64,000 nt of DNA, from assembly GCA_951812925.1 (NCBI GenBank), contig OX638369.1:57426228-57490227 (forward strand), read 5' to 3'. The DNA is from Calliopum simillimum (Eukaryota; Arthropoda; Insecta; Diptera; Lauxaniidae). This document shows, one piece after another, positions 52,601 through 63,349 of the stretch. The notes below the pieces were generated by a model, which did not search any database, was not told the origin of the DNA, and was given only the letters and a program-made list of their open reading frames with translations. The translations under genes and the position numbers were made by a program. How positions within the stretch are numbered: the first letter of the stretch is position 1; each line of letters opens with the position of its first letter.

Positions 52601-55600
52601 AGTAATAGTCCGAGAGCCGGTGACAGTTGGCACACCAAACTTTTCTTAAATTAAAAAGAATTTGCAACAAAATGGCATTTTTTAAATTAAAATCCGTATG
52701 AGTGCAAAATGCTTCTGCAAATGCAATTTTCAAAAATTGCTAAAAAATACTAGTGCCAGGATAGTTCCTGGCACACCAGGATAGTTCCTGGCACACCAGG
52801 CTTAAATTGTACCTATGACCATACACTATCGATTGATGGAAAAATTTTTAAAATCCGTGGAAGTGCAGTTTTACAGTCACCGGCTCCCCACCTATAAGTA
52901 GTTTTTGGAGCCAACGCCCAGATTATCGTTTTGTACTCTAGCTTAGGTCTAATATAGGCGAAATAGACAGTCCAATGATCAACAGAAGTGAAGTATTACT
53001 CACAACGTTTTAGATAACCTTAACACTTGGTCGCTTAGACGTCCACTAGATAGTATCACAAAAAAAAAAAAAAATGTTCACTGTATGCCCCCCATTTTGA
53101 AAGCTTGTCGGTTTTGCTTTTTAAGGAAAAAAAAAATGTTTTTTTCGACCTCTATATAATAAGCTATTGCGCCGCCATTTGACGTCCGATCATCAAGTAT
53201 GGAATATCGTTGTAAATTTCTCGATGTGTACTATATTTCATTGACAGAAGTAATTGTTTTTTTCGACTAGTTGTACTCATTATCTCTGTTTCCATCACCT
53301 TAAAAAATGTTTACGCCAATCGTCAGATAATACTTAGGGACGGAAAAAAAAACTATAAAAGTTTAAAATTTTGTTTTGTTTTAGCAACACAGTAGGCCCA
53401 AAGTTGGACTTTAAACAGCAAAAATGCTCTACAGAACTTTTAAAATTAGAAACTATGATGAAGCAGCATTCAGAGGGGCGTGGCACCGCCCACTTTTCTA
53501 GTGAGAACTATTTGTTCTAATTGTCTAAGCTTTTGTACCCAATCATATCTAAGTGCGGCAAATATTGTCAGAGAAATAATGTACAATATTTATTTTTTGA
53601 GGGCGTGGCACCGCTCTTTTTTCCACTGAACATTATTTGTCCTGATGATTTTTATATATTTACCACATCTCGTTTATCTGCGTCAAAGGGATTCGGAGAT
53701 ATGATTAGTTGATTTTTTGGAGGGTGTGGCACCGCCCATTTTTTTAGCATATAACTTAGCCCTTTTTTGTACTAACACAATGTAACAACTTCTTTGAAAA
53801 CGGTTGGATAGTTTCCGAGTCAATAAGGGACAAATACACAAACAAACAAAATCTAGTTTTTATTAAGTAGATTTTCGTTTATTTCTCATAACTTGAAAAC
53901 TATAAAAGATAGCTCAGAATTTTTAACATTTTTGAAATCAGCGGGGTCAAGTTATTGGAAATTGATACCCATTTTGAAAAAAAAATTCCGACCACGCCCT
54001 AACTTTGTATGGGAGGTAGGCGTGTCCGTAGGCGGATTTCGTTCGCATTTACAGAATTTTATTATTTTAATGTAAAAAACATCTGTACTAAATTTCAAAA
54101 GCCTAGCTCTATTATTACTATATATGACCGCCGTTCCATACAAACCCTCACATTGTGCGCCGGCCATATTGAGCGGTGGAGCAGGACAATCCCCAGTTGA
54201 ATTTTGCTAGCGTTGAATTCGACCCGATTTGCTCGATTGATTTTAAGACTTTATGTGAGTGTGTAATTCGTATACGTGTATGCTGTTTGAATATGAATGA
54301 CAAATGCTGCTGTCTTCTGCAAAAAGTGGATCGGATTAATGGTCGATTATATAAGGTCATCGACGAAAACAAGGAAAGAAATCGGGAATAGGACAGAACC
54401 CCAGAGAACTCCAGCGTTAATGTAGTATTCTTTAGATGTGAAACCGTTCAAGACAACACGTATAGAACGGCTGCTACAGAAGTTTGAAAGAATCCCTCGA
54501 TCAAAAGCTTTAGAAATATCCAGAGCAACAACCATACTTTCACCAAGAAGGTGCGAGCTCTGTGAAAACCATATAGGCGATCATTAAGTAATTCGTTGCG
54601 CTCTAGATAATTCATAAAGTGGAAGTCTATAAAACTCTCCATAACTTTGCCTCGCCTTTTTTGGGAACTGGCTGGACATTAGCAACCTTTCAACATGATG
54701 GAAATTCACTTTCGCTCATTTTCAATTTCTACTCTCTATACCTGCCACGCCTAAGGTTAAGTAATGTCCATGCTGACCTTTTGAATACGATACTCTTGGA
54801 TTACCAGTAGACTACGATAGTTTATTAAAATATTTACTACTTACTCCACCAACCAACAAAGCAGGCAGCATCACTTTCATCAACTGATTTAATGCACGGC
54901 TCTCCAGTTAACTTTTTAGCATCTCTTCTGCATTCAGCTTTATTATTGCTACGGCATTTTATGCAAGTAAAATCACCGGTACCAGCATTGTTGCATCCAT
55001 CACTGGTGTTGCATGTTTTGCATGTGGGTTCTATACATTCGCCCAGAACTTCGGTGCGATCGTGAATGCAACCACGCACCACAGTTTTATCTTCTAAATT
55101 CTGAGTAAAACATCCACCTTCTTCCGTGTATTTTATCTTATTAGTGCAATCTTTTGCATCCTCGACCTTTTGATCCCAGCGGCATTTGTCTTTGTCATTG
55201 CATTGCAAACACTTGTATTTTTGATTGTATTGGAACGTATGACTGTTACAGTTGCTAGAACTACATGTGGCACACTCCGCGTTTGTGGGAGTCGAACATT
55301 TGTTCACTGCGGTATCTGCATCCGAAACGCAACCACGTGACATTGCGCTTTCACTTGAGGCGTGGGTATAGCATGCATCATCGGGTTTATAGAGTAAGCA
55401 GTAATCCGATACAATCTCATTTTCGGTATTTTCTACATTGATGCACTTGGTGTTGGACTCAATGCACTGATAGCACTTCAGACGATTATCCGGAAAGATA
55501 CCAGTATTGCAGTTAGCACCAGGGCAAAGCTTACAAGTGTCGTTATTGCAATTTTCTGCAGTTTCCTCAGGTTTTGCACATCTTCGTTCCACATATAGAT

Positions 55601-55816
55601 CAGTGATTTTTTTTATACACTGAGTTTGTGCGGTAGCGCAAACAGAGTTGAATGCATCCTTAGTACTTTCCGTTTTCGAGCAGTCCTCTTCCTTGTTGCA
55701 ACTTTTGCAAATGTTGTTTTTGTTACACTCGTCTTCGGAACATTCATAGCAATTTGGCGCTTCGCATTTTTCGTTTTGCGTATTGCAGTCTCTAGATATT
55801 TTGCCATTGGTAGTAT
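49506..55816 (-). CDS. Gene B: DUF753 / Ly6-like cysteine-rich protein, last two coding exons
   Basis: Exons on the minus strand are 55816-54845 (972 nt) and 49696-49506 (191 nt with the stop), joined by a 5.1 kb intron (GTAAGT...TTTTTACAG) in phase 1. The 386 residues in the window contain the second half of one cysteine domain and four complete ones (CxxC...C...RGC...CxxC...CN), then a hydrophobic C-terminus (LKITSSLFLGILIIFWRLH) like a GPI-anchor signal. The start of the protein, with any signal peptide, must lie beyond 55816; no matching exon was found in the remaining 8 kb. The frame is clean. Gene B is convergent with gene A and probably arose by inverted duplication, which is inference from shared domain type and phases. 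Confidence 0.85.
49731..50092. other. Intronic stretch of gene B
   Basis: Nothing recognised. Confidence 0.3.
50093..50750. repeat. Foldback-like element rich in CCCGACA / TGTCGGG
   Basis: The left half (50093-50255) carries TTTCCCGA-, CCCGACA and CACGACA motifs many times; the right half (50630-50745) carries the inverted forms (TTCGGGAAA, CTGTCGGGAAAATTGTC, GTCGTGAAA). Outer ends are loosely inverted (CCTCCTGACGG against CCCATCAGA / GGAGGGA). Probably a decayed foldback element; limits approximate. Confidence 0.55.
50751..51409. other. Intronic stretch of gene B
   Basis: AT-rich; no repeat or gene supported. Confidence 0.3.
51410..51541 (+). repeat. GCCACGCCC family module, left half of a split copy
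   Basis: Contains GGATGTGCCACGCCCTATGG, then CTTGCACTGACTATCTTCAG and GAATTTGCTTGGATTA. The copy resumes after the MITE at 52151 with ATAACGCTTTGTG-ATAT and AGGTGCCACGCC. Compared with the modules at 12050-12190, the MITE sits exactly at the TTA after GGTTGGG. Confidence 0.75.
51542..52150. mobile_element. 609-bp MITE with CACAGTCCTGCG ends, relative of the 5.8-kb CACAG element
   Basis: Nearly the whole element is an inverted repeat around about 51845. The ends start CACAGTCCTGCG and continue with AGTATGA-AT-AGAGTAGGTG-like sequence, TCGCTGAATCCGAATATGAC and GATTTGCTCCATCA, matching the arms of the element at 41746-47515. The target duplication is TTA (51539-51541, 52151-52153), confirmed by the uninterrupted module elsewhere in the window. 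No coding sequence. Confidence 0.9.
52151..52280 (+). repeat. GCCACGCCC family module, right half of the split copy
   Basis: Continues the module begun at 51410: TTTGCCCATTTGGCAGGTGC, then CACGCC, GTCCGAATCAAGCAAGTTTT and AAGAGC. Confidence 0.7.
52310..53050 (-). pseudogene. Non-LTR retrotransposon reverse transcriptase, C-terminal remnant
   Basis: On the minus strand: VYFAYIRPKLEYKTIIWALA, then a degenerate stretch, RRLSDY-like residues, RNVGCVTLFYRCHNGICSRE, IYDLVSSV, and in another frame TIKLWNKLPANVFP, then FKKNVHRHYS. This is the usual end of jockey-type reverse transcriptase proteins (the YIRP-LEY block and the WNKLPA...F motif). The direct repeat GGATAGTTCCTGGCACACCA lies within it at 52759-52798. 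Frame changes throughout. Confidence 0.75.
53051..53450. repeat. Repeat fragment shared with the 59.3-60.0 kb foldback
   Basis: About 53120-53310 (AAGGAAAAAAAAAATGTTTT, then CGACCTCTA, ATTTGACGTCC, ATATCGTTGTAAAT and TTTCGACTAGTTGTACTCAT, TATCTC) matches the reverse complement of about 59755-59955. Confidence 0.65.
53451..53870 (+). repeat. GGGCGTGGC modules, three tandem copies
   Basis: GGGCGTGGCACCGCC-type cores at about 53477, 53601 and 53723, spaced about 122-125 bp, each followed by a TTTTTT/CTTTTC run and an ATTTGT/TAGCCC segment. Non-coding. Confidence 0.7.
53995..54090 (+). repeat. GCCACGCCC family tail fragment
   Basis: CACGCCCTAACTTTGTATGG, GAGGTAGGCGTGTCCG, GGCGGATTTCGTTCGCATTT: the segment that follows the modules in the copy at 11669-12610. 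Confidence 0.65.
54150..54720 (-). pseudogene. Non-LTR retrotransposon reverse transcriptase, N-terminal and core remnant
   Basis: On the minus strand: a short NVQPVPKKG-like start, MESFIDFHFMNYLERNELLN, DRLYGFHRAR, MVVALDISKAFDRG (first catalytic Asp motif), INAGVLWGSVLFPISFLVFV with DDL (the catalytic DD pair), then degenerate sequence to about 54150. Together with 52310-53050 this is one reverse transcriptase in the same orientation, separated by about 1.1 kb of other repeats. Frame changes and missing parts. Confidence 0.8.
54845..55816 (-). CDS. Gene B large cysteine-rich exon
   Basis: Opens after ATTTCTATTTGTAG with NGKISRDCNTQNEKC, then CYECSEDECN. Next come domains starting CKSCNKEEDC, CYQCIESNTKC, CLQCNDKDKC and CIKCRSNNKAEC, most ending in a CN pair (CKLCPGANCN, CATCSSSNCN, CKTCNTSDGCN). 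It ends at DAACFVGWW with the donor GTAAGT. 972 nt, phase 1 to phase 1, no stop. Domain 3 (CYQC to CYTH) is the best reference for judging the shortened domain 4 in gene A. Confidence 0.9.
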
Positions 55817-57180
55817 CTACAAATAGAAATAAAAATAATTAATAGCCGATTTCTTACATTTATTATTGATAAATTGTTTCATACATTGAGAAAAAAAGGA
55901 CTGCGAGGTCTGCGATAGCCATATTTTTTTTATCAGAGCTCAAAATTAATTTTGATTTTGGAATTACCCGATAGCAGCCAAAATTCTGATGCAAATGTCA
56001 CGTAAATATCTTAAAAATTGATGAAGTTGTGACAGTTTCAATACGCAAGCTCACAAATGATAATTTAGGTTATATGTACTTATGTAGCTCGGAAAACTTA
56101 GGGTAAAAGTCCGTTAAGCTACGGAAAAATGAACTTTGTAGTTCATCCAGAGAAATGTAGGTAGAGTTTGTTGCAAAAAACCCAAAACATGGAATATTGA
56201 TCCAAAGTCATGTTCGATCTTTACAAGAATGTATGGTATGATGTTGTTAGAGGCTCTTCATAAACCTCGTGACGCTCTTAGGGGGAGAGGGGAGGGCAAG
56301 CGTCACGTGGGAGAGCGGGTTTCTTTAACCATTACGGGACGTCGCTTGATATTTCGTTCTTTAGGAAAAAAGCAAAATATTATTATTAACTCAATATATG
56401 TTTTTACAAAATGGGTCAAAAAAAAAAAAACAGTTCCCTCATTCCTGCTTTGGACCTTATAGCAAGTTAAAACTTATTAAAAAATGATCTTCATTTTGAG
56501 TATTTTCAGTTTTTTAATTTTTTTCTTTATCCTGATGAGATGTTTATCTAAAAGTGACTCAGAATAAAGATGAAATGTTTCCTTTAATGGATGACATAAA
56601 ATTAATTGTTTTGTTTTATCTATTTTGAGTTTTTAAAAAAGAAAGATTGGTGGTCCATATTTCCCTCCACGTACTACTTTATTTCGAATAAATTTTACCA
56701 AAATTTCAAGTCAAAATAGTGAAAACTCACCACTTAAGTAAATTTTACCTTACTGTTCTACTCAATTCAGAATTTTCGAATAACCTTACAGTCTAGAAAT
56801 TTTTTTAAAAAAATTTAAGTGAATTCAAAAACTGTAAAGTTCAAACAAAAAAAAAAATCAAAAAAAAAAAAAAAAAAATAACTGACCGCACTGATATTCA
56901 AGCCGTGGTCCGTCCGTGTTAAAGATAGAAATATGCACTTCTGGCCCACATGATAATAAAATTTATTTATTAAGCAAATGTCTGTCCAAACATAAATATT
57001 TTTGCTATGTTTGAAATTTAGTGTTAGGTTAGGGCGGGAGAGAGCAGTTGCTATCATAACTTAGGCCGCGATTGGGCCCATTGTATACCCGATATATAAC
57101 TTCGTATACCTATACGAACCATTTAGAAATTTGAAATTTAGTGTTAATAACTTTGATTTTTTGACTACTTGAGTGGAGTA
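55817..57180. other. Upstream side of the gene B exon; unassigned
   Basis: Should be intron (or 5' side) of gene B. AT-rich with a long A run at 56845-56880. A G-rich patch at 56279-56310. No upstream exon could be found. Confidence 0.35.
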
Positions 57181-57415
57181 AAAATTGTGACATTAAACCA
57201 AACGTTTCGATTTCGTAACGAAATTGTTACGACGAGTTGGTAAATTTTTGCGATTTCGGTACCGAATTTTGTACGAAATCTTTACGAATTTTGTATAAGA
57301 GGGTTGACACGATTTCGTAACGAAGCGTCGATACGAATTCGTAACGTCTTGTCTTTATAAATTGTAAAAATAAATAATAATCTTCCATAAAAATAATCGC
57401 AAAACATAACAATTG

Positions 57416-57667
57416 AAGAGTGGCCGTACCAAAGGACTTAAGTACCATTTTAAAGCAAAAGTAGTGTCATAACATGAATCGGGTGAAATTTTGTTAGGAA
57501 TGATTAAAATTGTTTTCCGTTTTCTTAAAAAATTTACTTGATAGTGTGGAGTAAATGGCATGATGTTGAAAAAATTGTACCGGTCAAATAACCGATTATT
57601 ATGGCACATAATAAGTATGACATTACTTTTCGTAATGGTACTTAGGCCCTTTGGTACGGCCACTCCT
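57416..57667. mobile_element. TIR element of the GAGTGGCC family, copy 2 (252 bp)
   Basis: The inverted ends are A-GAGTGGCCGTACCAAAGG and continue AAGTACCATT. CAATTG lies on both sides (57410-57415, 57668-57673). Related to the element at 16135-16362. Confidence 0.75.
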
Positions 57668-57673
57668 CAATTG

Positions 57674-58310
57674 TTGATTCAAGCAATGAACAAATGGAAA
57701 GTAAGTTCTCCGTGAAACTATATAAAACCTTCAGTGAATATTCGTCAACTTTTATTTCAGAAAGTTATACGCTGCAATATTTTATGGAAAATTACGCCTA
57801 AAGGACTACAAAAACTTCTTCCAATTAATTTTAGGTATGAAATGAAATCAAACATTAATCAAAAATTGTTAGTTATTGATACATTAATTTCTCTCACAAC
57901 TTCCAGATGCAACTAGTTCAACGACTTCCTCAGAACCTAAGGATCCACTTCGTTAAGTATTGCAGGCTGCAAAGAAGAGACACTTTAGGACGATTTTTAA
58001 AGAGCATGCCAGCAATGTCAGAAAAAGGCCAGAATAAATATGTACTTCTTTACTTTAACTACTTATATGACTTATAATTACATATCCACTTAAAAACAGT
58101 ATATTATAGATATAATTGATATAATTAACATGTCTTAAGTTACTCTAAAAATTAAATCAGTGACTTTAAATTTGTTATTGTTATTATGTTATCATTTATA
58201 ATAAACAAAATTTAATTTTATTTAGTTTATGTTTTGATAATAAAAATTTTAATAAAGAAAAAATAATTATTTTAAAATATCCCTGCTTTTTCACTATATA
58301 CGTGTATTAC
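57674..58310. other. Unassigned interior segment
   Basis: Mixed sequence with short open stretches (for example around 57735-57840) but no recognised protein; AT-rich after 58050. Confidence 0.3.
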
Positions 58311-58557
58311 TATAGGAGGACTATATACGAAACAATTGGTTCAAGACTAGTTGTTAAGTGACTACTTCCATACCACAACTAGCCCTGGACAGGTGTAAAA
58401 GTACTACAGAAGGGGTCAATTGAAATTTCGGAAGACATCAACACACAAAAAAGAACAGTTGCTTATATGTAAAAAGGATTGAAGTCGGACTAGTTTTGGT
58501 TGGCAGGGGACTGGTAAATGGACTACTCTTAAACTAGTCCGTTTGCCTGCAGGGCAA
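58311..58557 (+). repeat. Dispersed repeat copy 2 (partner at 6501-6848)
   Basis: Matches the earlier copy from TAGCCCTGGACAGGTGTAAA to GTCCGTTTGCCTGCAGGG and lacks the hairpin insert, giving its empty site at about 58376. Confidence 0.75.
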
Positions 58558-59005
58558 TGCCAAAATAACTCATACGAGTTTTCTTCTTATAAATCATTTG
58601 TGGAATAAATTTACATTCACACTATCAGAATTGCCACATTTGAAAACTCATTAGAGTCTCTATATGACTTCCCAGATAGTCTGAAGTGGCTTAAAGCATA
58701 TGAGTGAATAATGACGTACAAATTTCTTCAAACAAAATGAAAAAAAAAAAGAAAATGTTTAGTTACGAATTCGTAACGAAATGTCGGAAGAGTTCCGACT
58801 TTGTTCCGACAAGTCGCAAGAAAAATTGATACGAGAAATCTTTACGAACTAGTTAAGAAATCGTTACGAAACAACGAAAGAAAAATATAAAAAAATTATT
58901 ACGATGAAACGTTACGAAATAGTTACGAATGCGTAACGAAATTTCGAAAGAGTTCCGACTTTGTTTCGACTGAGTCGGAATTCCGTCGGTTTGGTTTGCT
59001 GGGTT

Positions 59006-59344
59006 ACAATATTTTTCTCCGTGAGCGTGTTAGTGAAAAAAGAAGTAATTTTTACTAGAATTATAAATCAAAAATGATTACACATTTTTTGGCAGAAAAT
59101 ATAATTTACATCTAGTAAAATGTAGGCAATTTGGAGTAAATATTACTTTATTATTCAACTATATTTTGTTTGTAAATATTTATTATTTAAGGAACCATGA
59201 AATAGTTCTTGCATACGTAAGGTAATTTATGTTTGAAATTCGGGGTTAATTACTTTAAGTTTCTTGATCCCCGATTGGAGTAAAAATTATGACGCTGATT
59301 TTTCTCCGCGTATAAGGATTGAGACTCTTGGGTTCCAAAAATCA
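59006..59344. other. Unassigned stretch
   Basis: Contains TTTGAAATTCGGGGTTAA and GGAGTAAAAATTATGACG, similar to 57125-57195, so probably part of the same older repeat. No gene. Confidence 0.35.
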
Positions 59345-59985
59345 AATGCCCAGTTTGAAAGCTAACATTGGAAGAATTTTAAGGAAAAAAACATTCTTTT
59401 TTTGGCCTCTAAATTCGATGCGGTTTTCATAAAATTCATCTCTACAAAGTTTCTTCAAATTGTTGAAGTTGAAGAAGTTATAGCGAATACAAAAAATGAA
59501 AAACAGGATGTTTCAAAAACGAATATCACCACCTGTGAAATATTTTTTTTTAAATGTCAAGTGCTAAAAAAAAAAACATTGCATAGTCTTAGGGGGCGAT
59601 ATTCATTTGTGAAACATCCTGTTTTTCATTTTTTGTACTGAGCTTTTAGATTGCTTTTACTTCTTCAATTTCAACAATTTGAGGAAACTTAGCAGAGATG
59701 AATTTAATGATTTTTTGTGGGGTTCAATTCTATAAGGTGCCCTTGGCACTTTAGGGTGGTAGAAACTGAGATAATGAGTACAACTAGTCGAAAAAAAAAT
59801 CTGAGATAAATGACTTCTATGAATAAATATGTAGTGCTGAGACATTTACAACGATATACTATACTTGTTGATTGGACGTCAAATGTCGGAGATATAAGAA
59901 AAAACAACACTATCGAATTTAGAGGCCGAAAAAAAAAATGTTTTTTTCCTTAAAATTCTTTCAATATTATCTTTCAAATGGGAAG
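59345..59985. repeat. Foldback element, about 640 bp
   Basis: The arms share AAGAATTTTAAGGAAAAAAA and CCTCTAAATTCGAT at the outer ends, then AATTCATCTCT, TCTTCAA-TTGTTGAA and AAAAAATGAAAAACAGGATG, TTTC further in, all in inverted orientation. The plus-strand frame at 59402-59641 lies inside it and has no features. Confidence 0.75.
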
Positions 59986-60937
59986 CTCTCCCATATTTAT
60001 TTGACGAAAATATTACAATATCGTGTAAGCGCCTAAAATAGAGATTTTCTATGACAATTCATGTGACTTCTTAGATAGTATAAAGTCCATCTTATAAAAA
60101 TAAAGAATCAAATTGATAATCAATATTCATAAAAACACATACATAAGTATATATAGATATAAAATAATAAAAATGATGACATACAAATAAATAAATTATA
60201 AATTTTCCAAAGGGAAATAAAAGTTTGCCAAAACCAATTTTTATTGTATTTTTCTAGAAAATGTATAGTATATATTGTTATTTCTTATGAAATCGGTCAG
60301 GTATGTGTTTAGATTTGGATTTAGGTATATCTTTTTTCTTTTATATTCACAAAGATAAGCATAAAAACGCAATTTTAAATTTAAAAAAAAAAAAAAATAA
60401 CTGACGATTACTTATGGTTCGCTTTGTATCAATATTTTACCATTCAACTTGTTATCAGTACGGTATGATTATTAACTTGGTTAAGAATAAAAGCAAAAAT
60501 AACAATAAAATGCAAGTTAAAATGCGAATAATACAAAATAAATATGCTTATCAATTATATTTCAACCCGTATTGATTTGTTGTTGGTTCATATTGAGTTA
60601 TTGTGAAATTGAGCAAAAGTTTTCATTCAAGCAATTAGAAATTAAAATGACTTATAAATGTATTTATCAAAATACACATGAAATCGTTTTTGTTAACACA
60701 ATAATACGGTTAATGTTAGTGCTTTCCAAATTAATAATCTTTTAGTATTATTGACAATCGAAATTAAAACATTTTGTATTTATAAATATATTTTTTAATA
60801 AAATATATTATATATTTAACTAAAAATAAAGTAAATAAACGATAAAAGAGCTGCATTACTTTTTGGCTTATAACATTAATGATCTACATATGTACATATT
60901 TCTACGTATACTATATGTTAGAGCGCCCACAAGATAT
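59986..60937. other. Very AT-rich stretch
   Basis: Mostly A and T with TATATA runs; nothing recognised. Confidence 0.35.
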
Positions 60938-62642
60938 ATGAAATGTGCAAAGTTGTGAATTTGTTTGCTCCCCGTCCATTTCCTGAAAATAGAGGTCAAA
61001 AAAATAAGATCTCAAAAAAAAATTTGGAATCGGTAGTCGAAAAAACCCAGCCGGTTTTCGATCAAAGGTCGAAAAATTTACTAAAAAAAGGGAAGTCGCT
61101 TTGACTGCCCGTTACTTCAAAACTGTTAATTTTTTCATAATATTTTCAAGTCAATTTTTGTAGAGCATGACTAGGTCAACATTATCTTCCTAAAAAGTTT
61201 TGGTCCAAAAATTAAATTTGTTGTTGTTTCGGTACAGAAACTTCAATTTATTAAGAAAATTTTCATGACTTTTTTTCTATAGATTGTTTTTTTGTAATTT
61301 TCAAAGGGCGGAATATTTGTTCTGTAATCCTTATATTGCATGGGATTAAATGTTGATTAATTCAACAAAAAAAATTATTTAAAAATATTAAGTTTTAAGG
61401 TATAGAGCCGGTCTCAATATTGGAAAAAAATTAGTATTCTAATCTTTTTTCTTTTGATCGCTACTTTCTTGGATGCAAAAAAATGAACTTTTAGTAGGTA
61501 TTGAATACATCATTTAGAACTGCTTTTTGCTTTCAAAATGAGCTGTGAAATGGGTTTGTGCGACTTTTTTCCAAAAAGTTATGATCATTTTAAAATGACA
61601 TCATGAAAGTTAAAAATCATGTATCGATTTTCTATAGCAATTGCCATAACTTTTTAAAGAAAAATCATACAAGACCATTCTGTAACTCATTTTGAAGAAG
61701 AAAAACAGTACTAAATGACGCATTTAATAAAACAGATCAAAACGATTTTGTGCGTGTTCTACATAACCTCAAAAATCGTGTTTTTGAACATTAGGGGTGA
61801 GATATCTCGCAAACCATAAGTGAGACAGCAATTTCGCACCCAATTTCGAATTCAACATTAATAACTACATCTAAAATTACTATTTTGGTTTTGGTTTGTA
61901 GTCGTTTTTTTTAAATACCGTTTTTCGACCTCATTTTAAAAACCATGCCATGAACCGATTTTTAAAACTTTTTTTTCTTATTCAGTAAATACTCAGGTGC
62001 AATTTCACATCTTTGTGCAGTTTTTGACAACTTGATTGAAATTTTTTCCTGAGCTGCGTGCACGAAATTCGAAATTTTCGATTATCTCTGCTGGAACAGC
62101 CCAAAAACGCACTAAAAAGAAAATAAATGATATTTTCGTGTTCAGCAATCCCAAATTAGTTTAGAAAATATGACTACTAAAATGGTTTCTTACCAAATTA
62201 AGAATTAAGAAGAAAAAATAAAAAAATAAATTTTTTTTCTGAACTTTGAAACGGGCTCCATTTCTTAAAAACTATAATTTTTTAGTAATTTTTCTTTTAC
62301 ATAAATTAACATTTAATTCCCTACAATATGAGAATTCCAAAACAAATAGTCCACTCTCTGAAAGTTACAAAAATCCAATTTATAGAAAAAAACTCATGAA
62401 CATTTTCTTAAAAAATTTAAGTTGAAACAACAACAAATTTAATTTTTGGACCAAAACTTTTTGAGAAGACAGGCAGTCAAAGCGACTTCTCTGTTTTTAG
62501 TCAATTTTTCGACCTTTGATCGAAAACCGGCTGGGTTTTTTCCACTACCGATTCCAAATTTTTTTTTGAGGTCTTAATTTTTTGACCTCTAATTACAGGA
62601 AATGGACGGGGAGAAAGCAAAATTAGAATTTTGCACATATGG
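60938..62642. repeat. Large foldback element, 1.7 kb
   Basis: Arms of about 400 bp (60938-61360 and 62290-62642) share ATATG, then GTGCAAA, CCCCGTCCATTTCCTG, TTTGGAATCGGTAGT, AACCCAGCCGGTTTTCGATC, AAAGGTCGAAAAATT, GAAGTCGCTTTGACTG and AAGTTTTGGTCCAAAAATTA in inverted orientation. The interior (61630-61860) is homologous to 9240-9515. No transposase. Confidence 0.8.
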
Positions 62643-63349
62643 GACATTCTTTTACAAATCGAACATCAAATTAAACTTCACATTTTAGAATCGTCTGAAA
62701 ATTTTTTTACTGCTTTAGTTTAGTAAATTAGTCGACACGTGTATCGGCATTTTGGCAAATAATTTTTTTTTTTGCAATTAGAATTATTCAAAGTTTTGGA
62801 AAAATTGGATAAAATACAAAAACACCTTGTATTCAAAATGCATTATCTCCGGTTCTACTGAACGGATTAATACAATTTTTTTAACTTATTTTTCCTTTTT
62901 ACAAGAGCTTTTTATATAGCTATTTACATCCTTTCTATTTTGCTAATTAACTTGTGGTAATAACAATTTAATTGTTTAAACAATATTTTCATGTTTGCGC
63001 CCAACACGAAGAAAATTTAAAAAAATACTACCTTGTGCGCTGTCCTTTTATCTAAAAAACGCATATCTTAGAAAACTGGACACTTTAATAGATCCAAAGT
63101 TATTAAATATCTCACGGTGTTCAAACGACAGATTTAAATAAAATTTCAAATTACCAATTTCACTGTTCAACGGCAAAAAATTATCTGAGTTCAGACCATG
63201 AAATTATTATTCCTTGCTATTGACATAAAAGAACTGCATTTACAAAATTTTTCCATCACGTCTCAATTTTCAGATAAATTGACAAATCAAAAATCACGAC
63301 TTACATCCGCGCGAAATTAAATTAAAAAATTTTTATCCGTCAGATTTTT

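Larger units (their letters stand above)
57190..59005. mobile_element. TIR-type element with TTCGTAACGAA-rich ends, composite
   Basis: The left end (57195-57350) and right end (58755-58995) both open with AAACCAAAC-type sequence facing outwards and contain many copies of TTCGTAACGAAAT / TTTACGAA. The interior holds the MITE at 57416-57667, an unassigned segment and the dispersed repeat at 58311-58557. Flanking sequence on both sides resembles one repeat (GGAGTAAAAATT-TGAC), consistent with insertion into it. Limits approximate. Confidence 0.55.

Noticed and set aside
56229..56462. Plus-strand frame with a G-rich start
   Set aside because: No motif, no splice context and low-complexity end; composition alone is not evidence.
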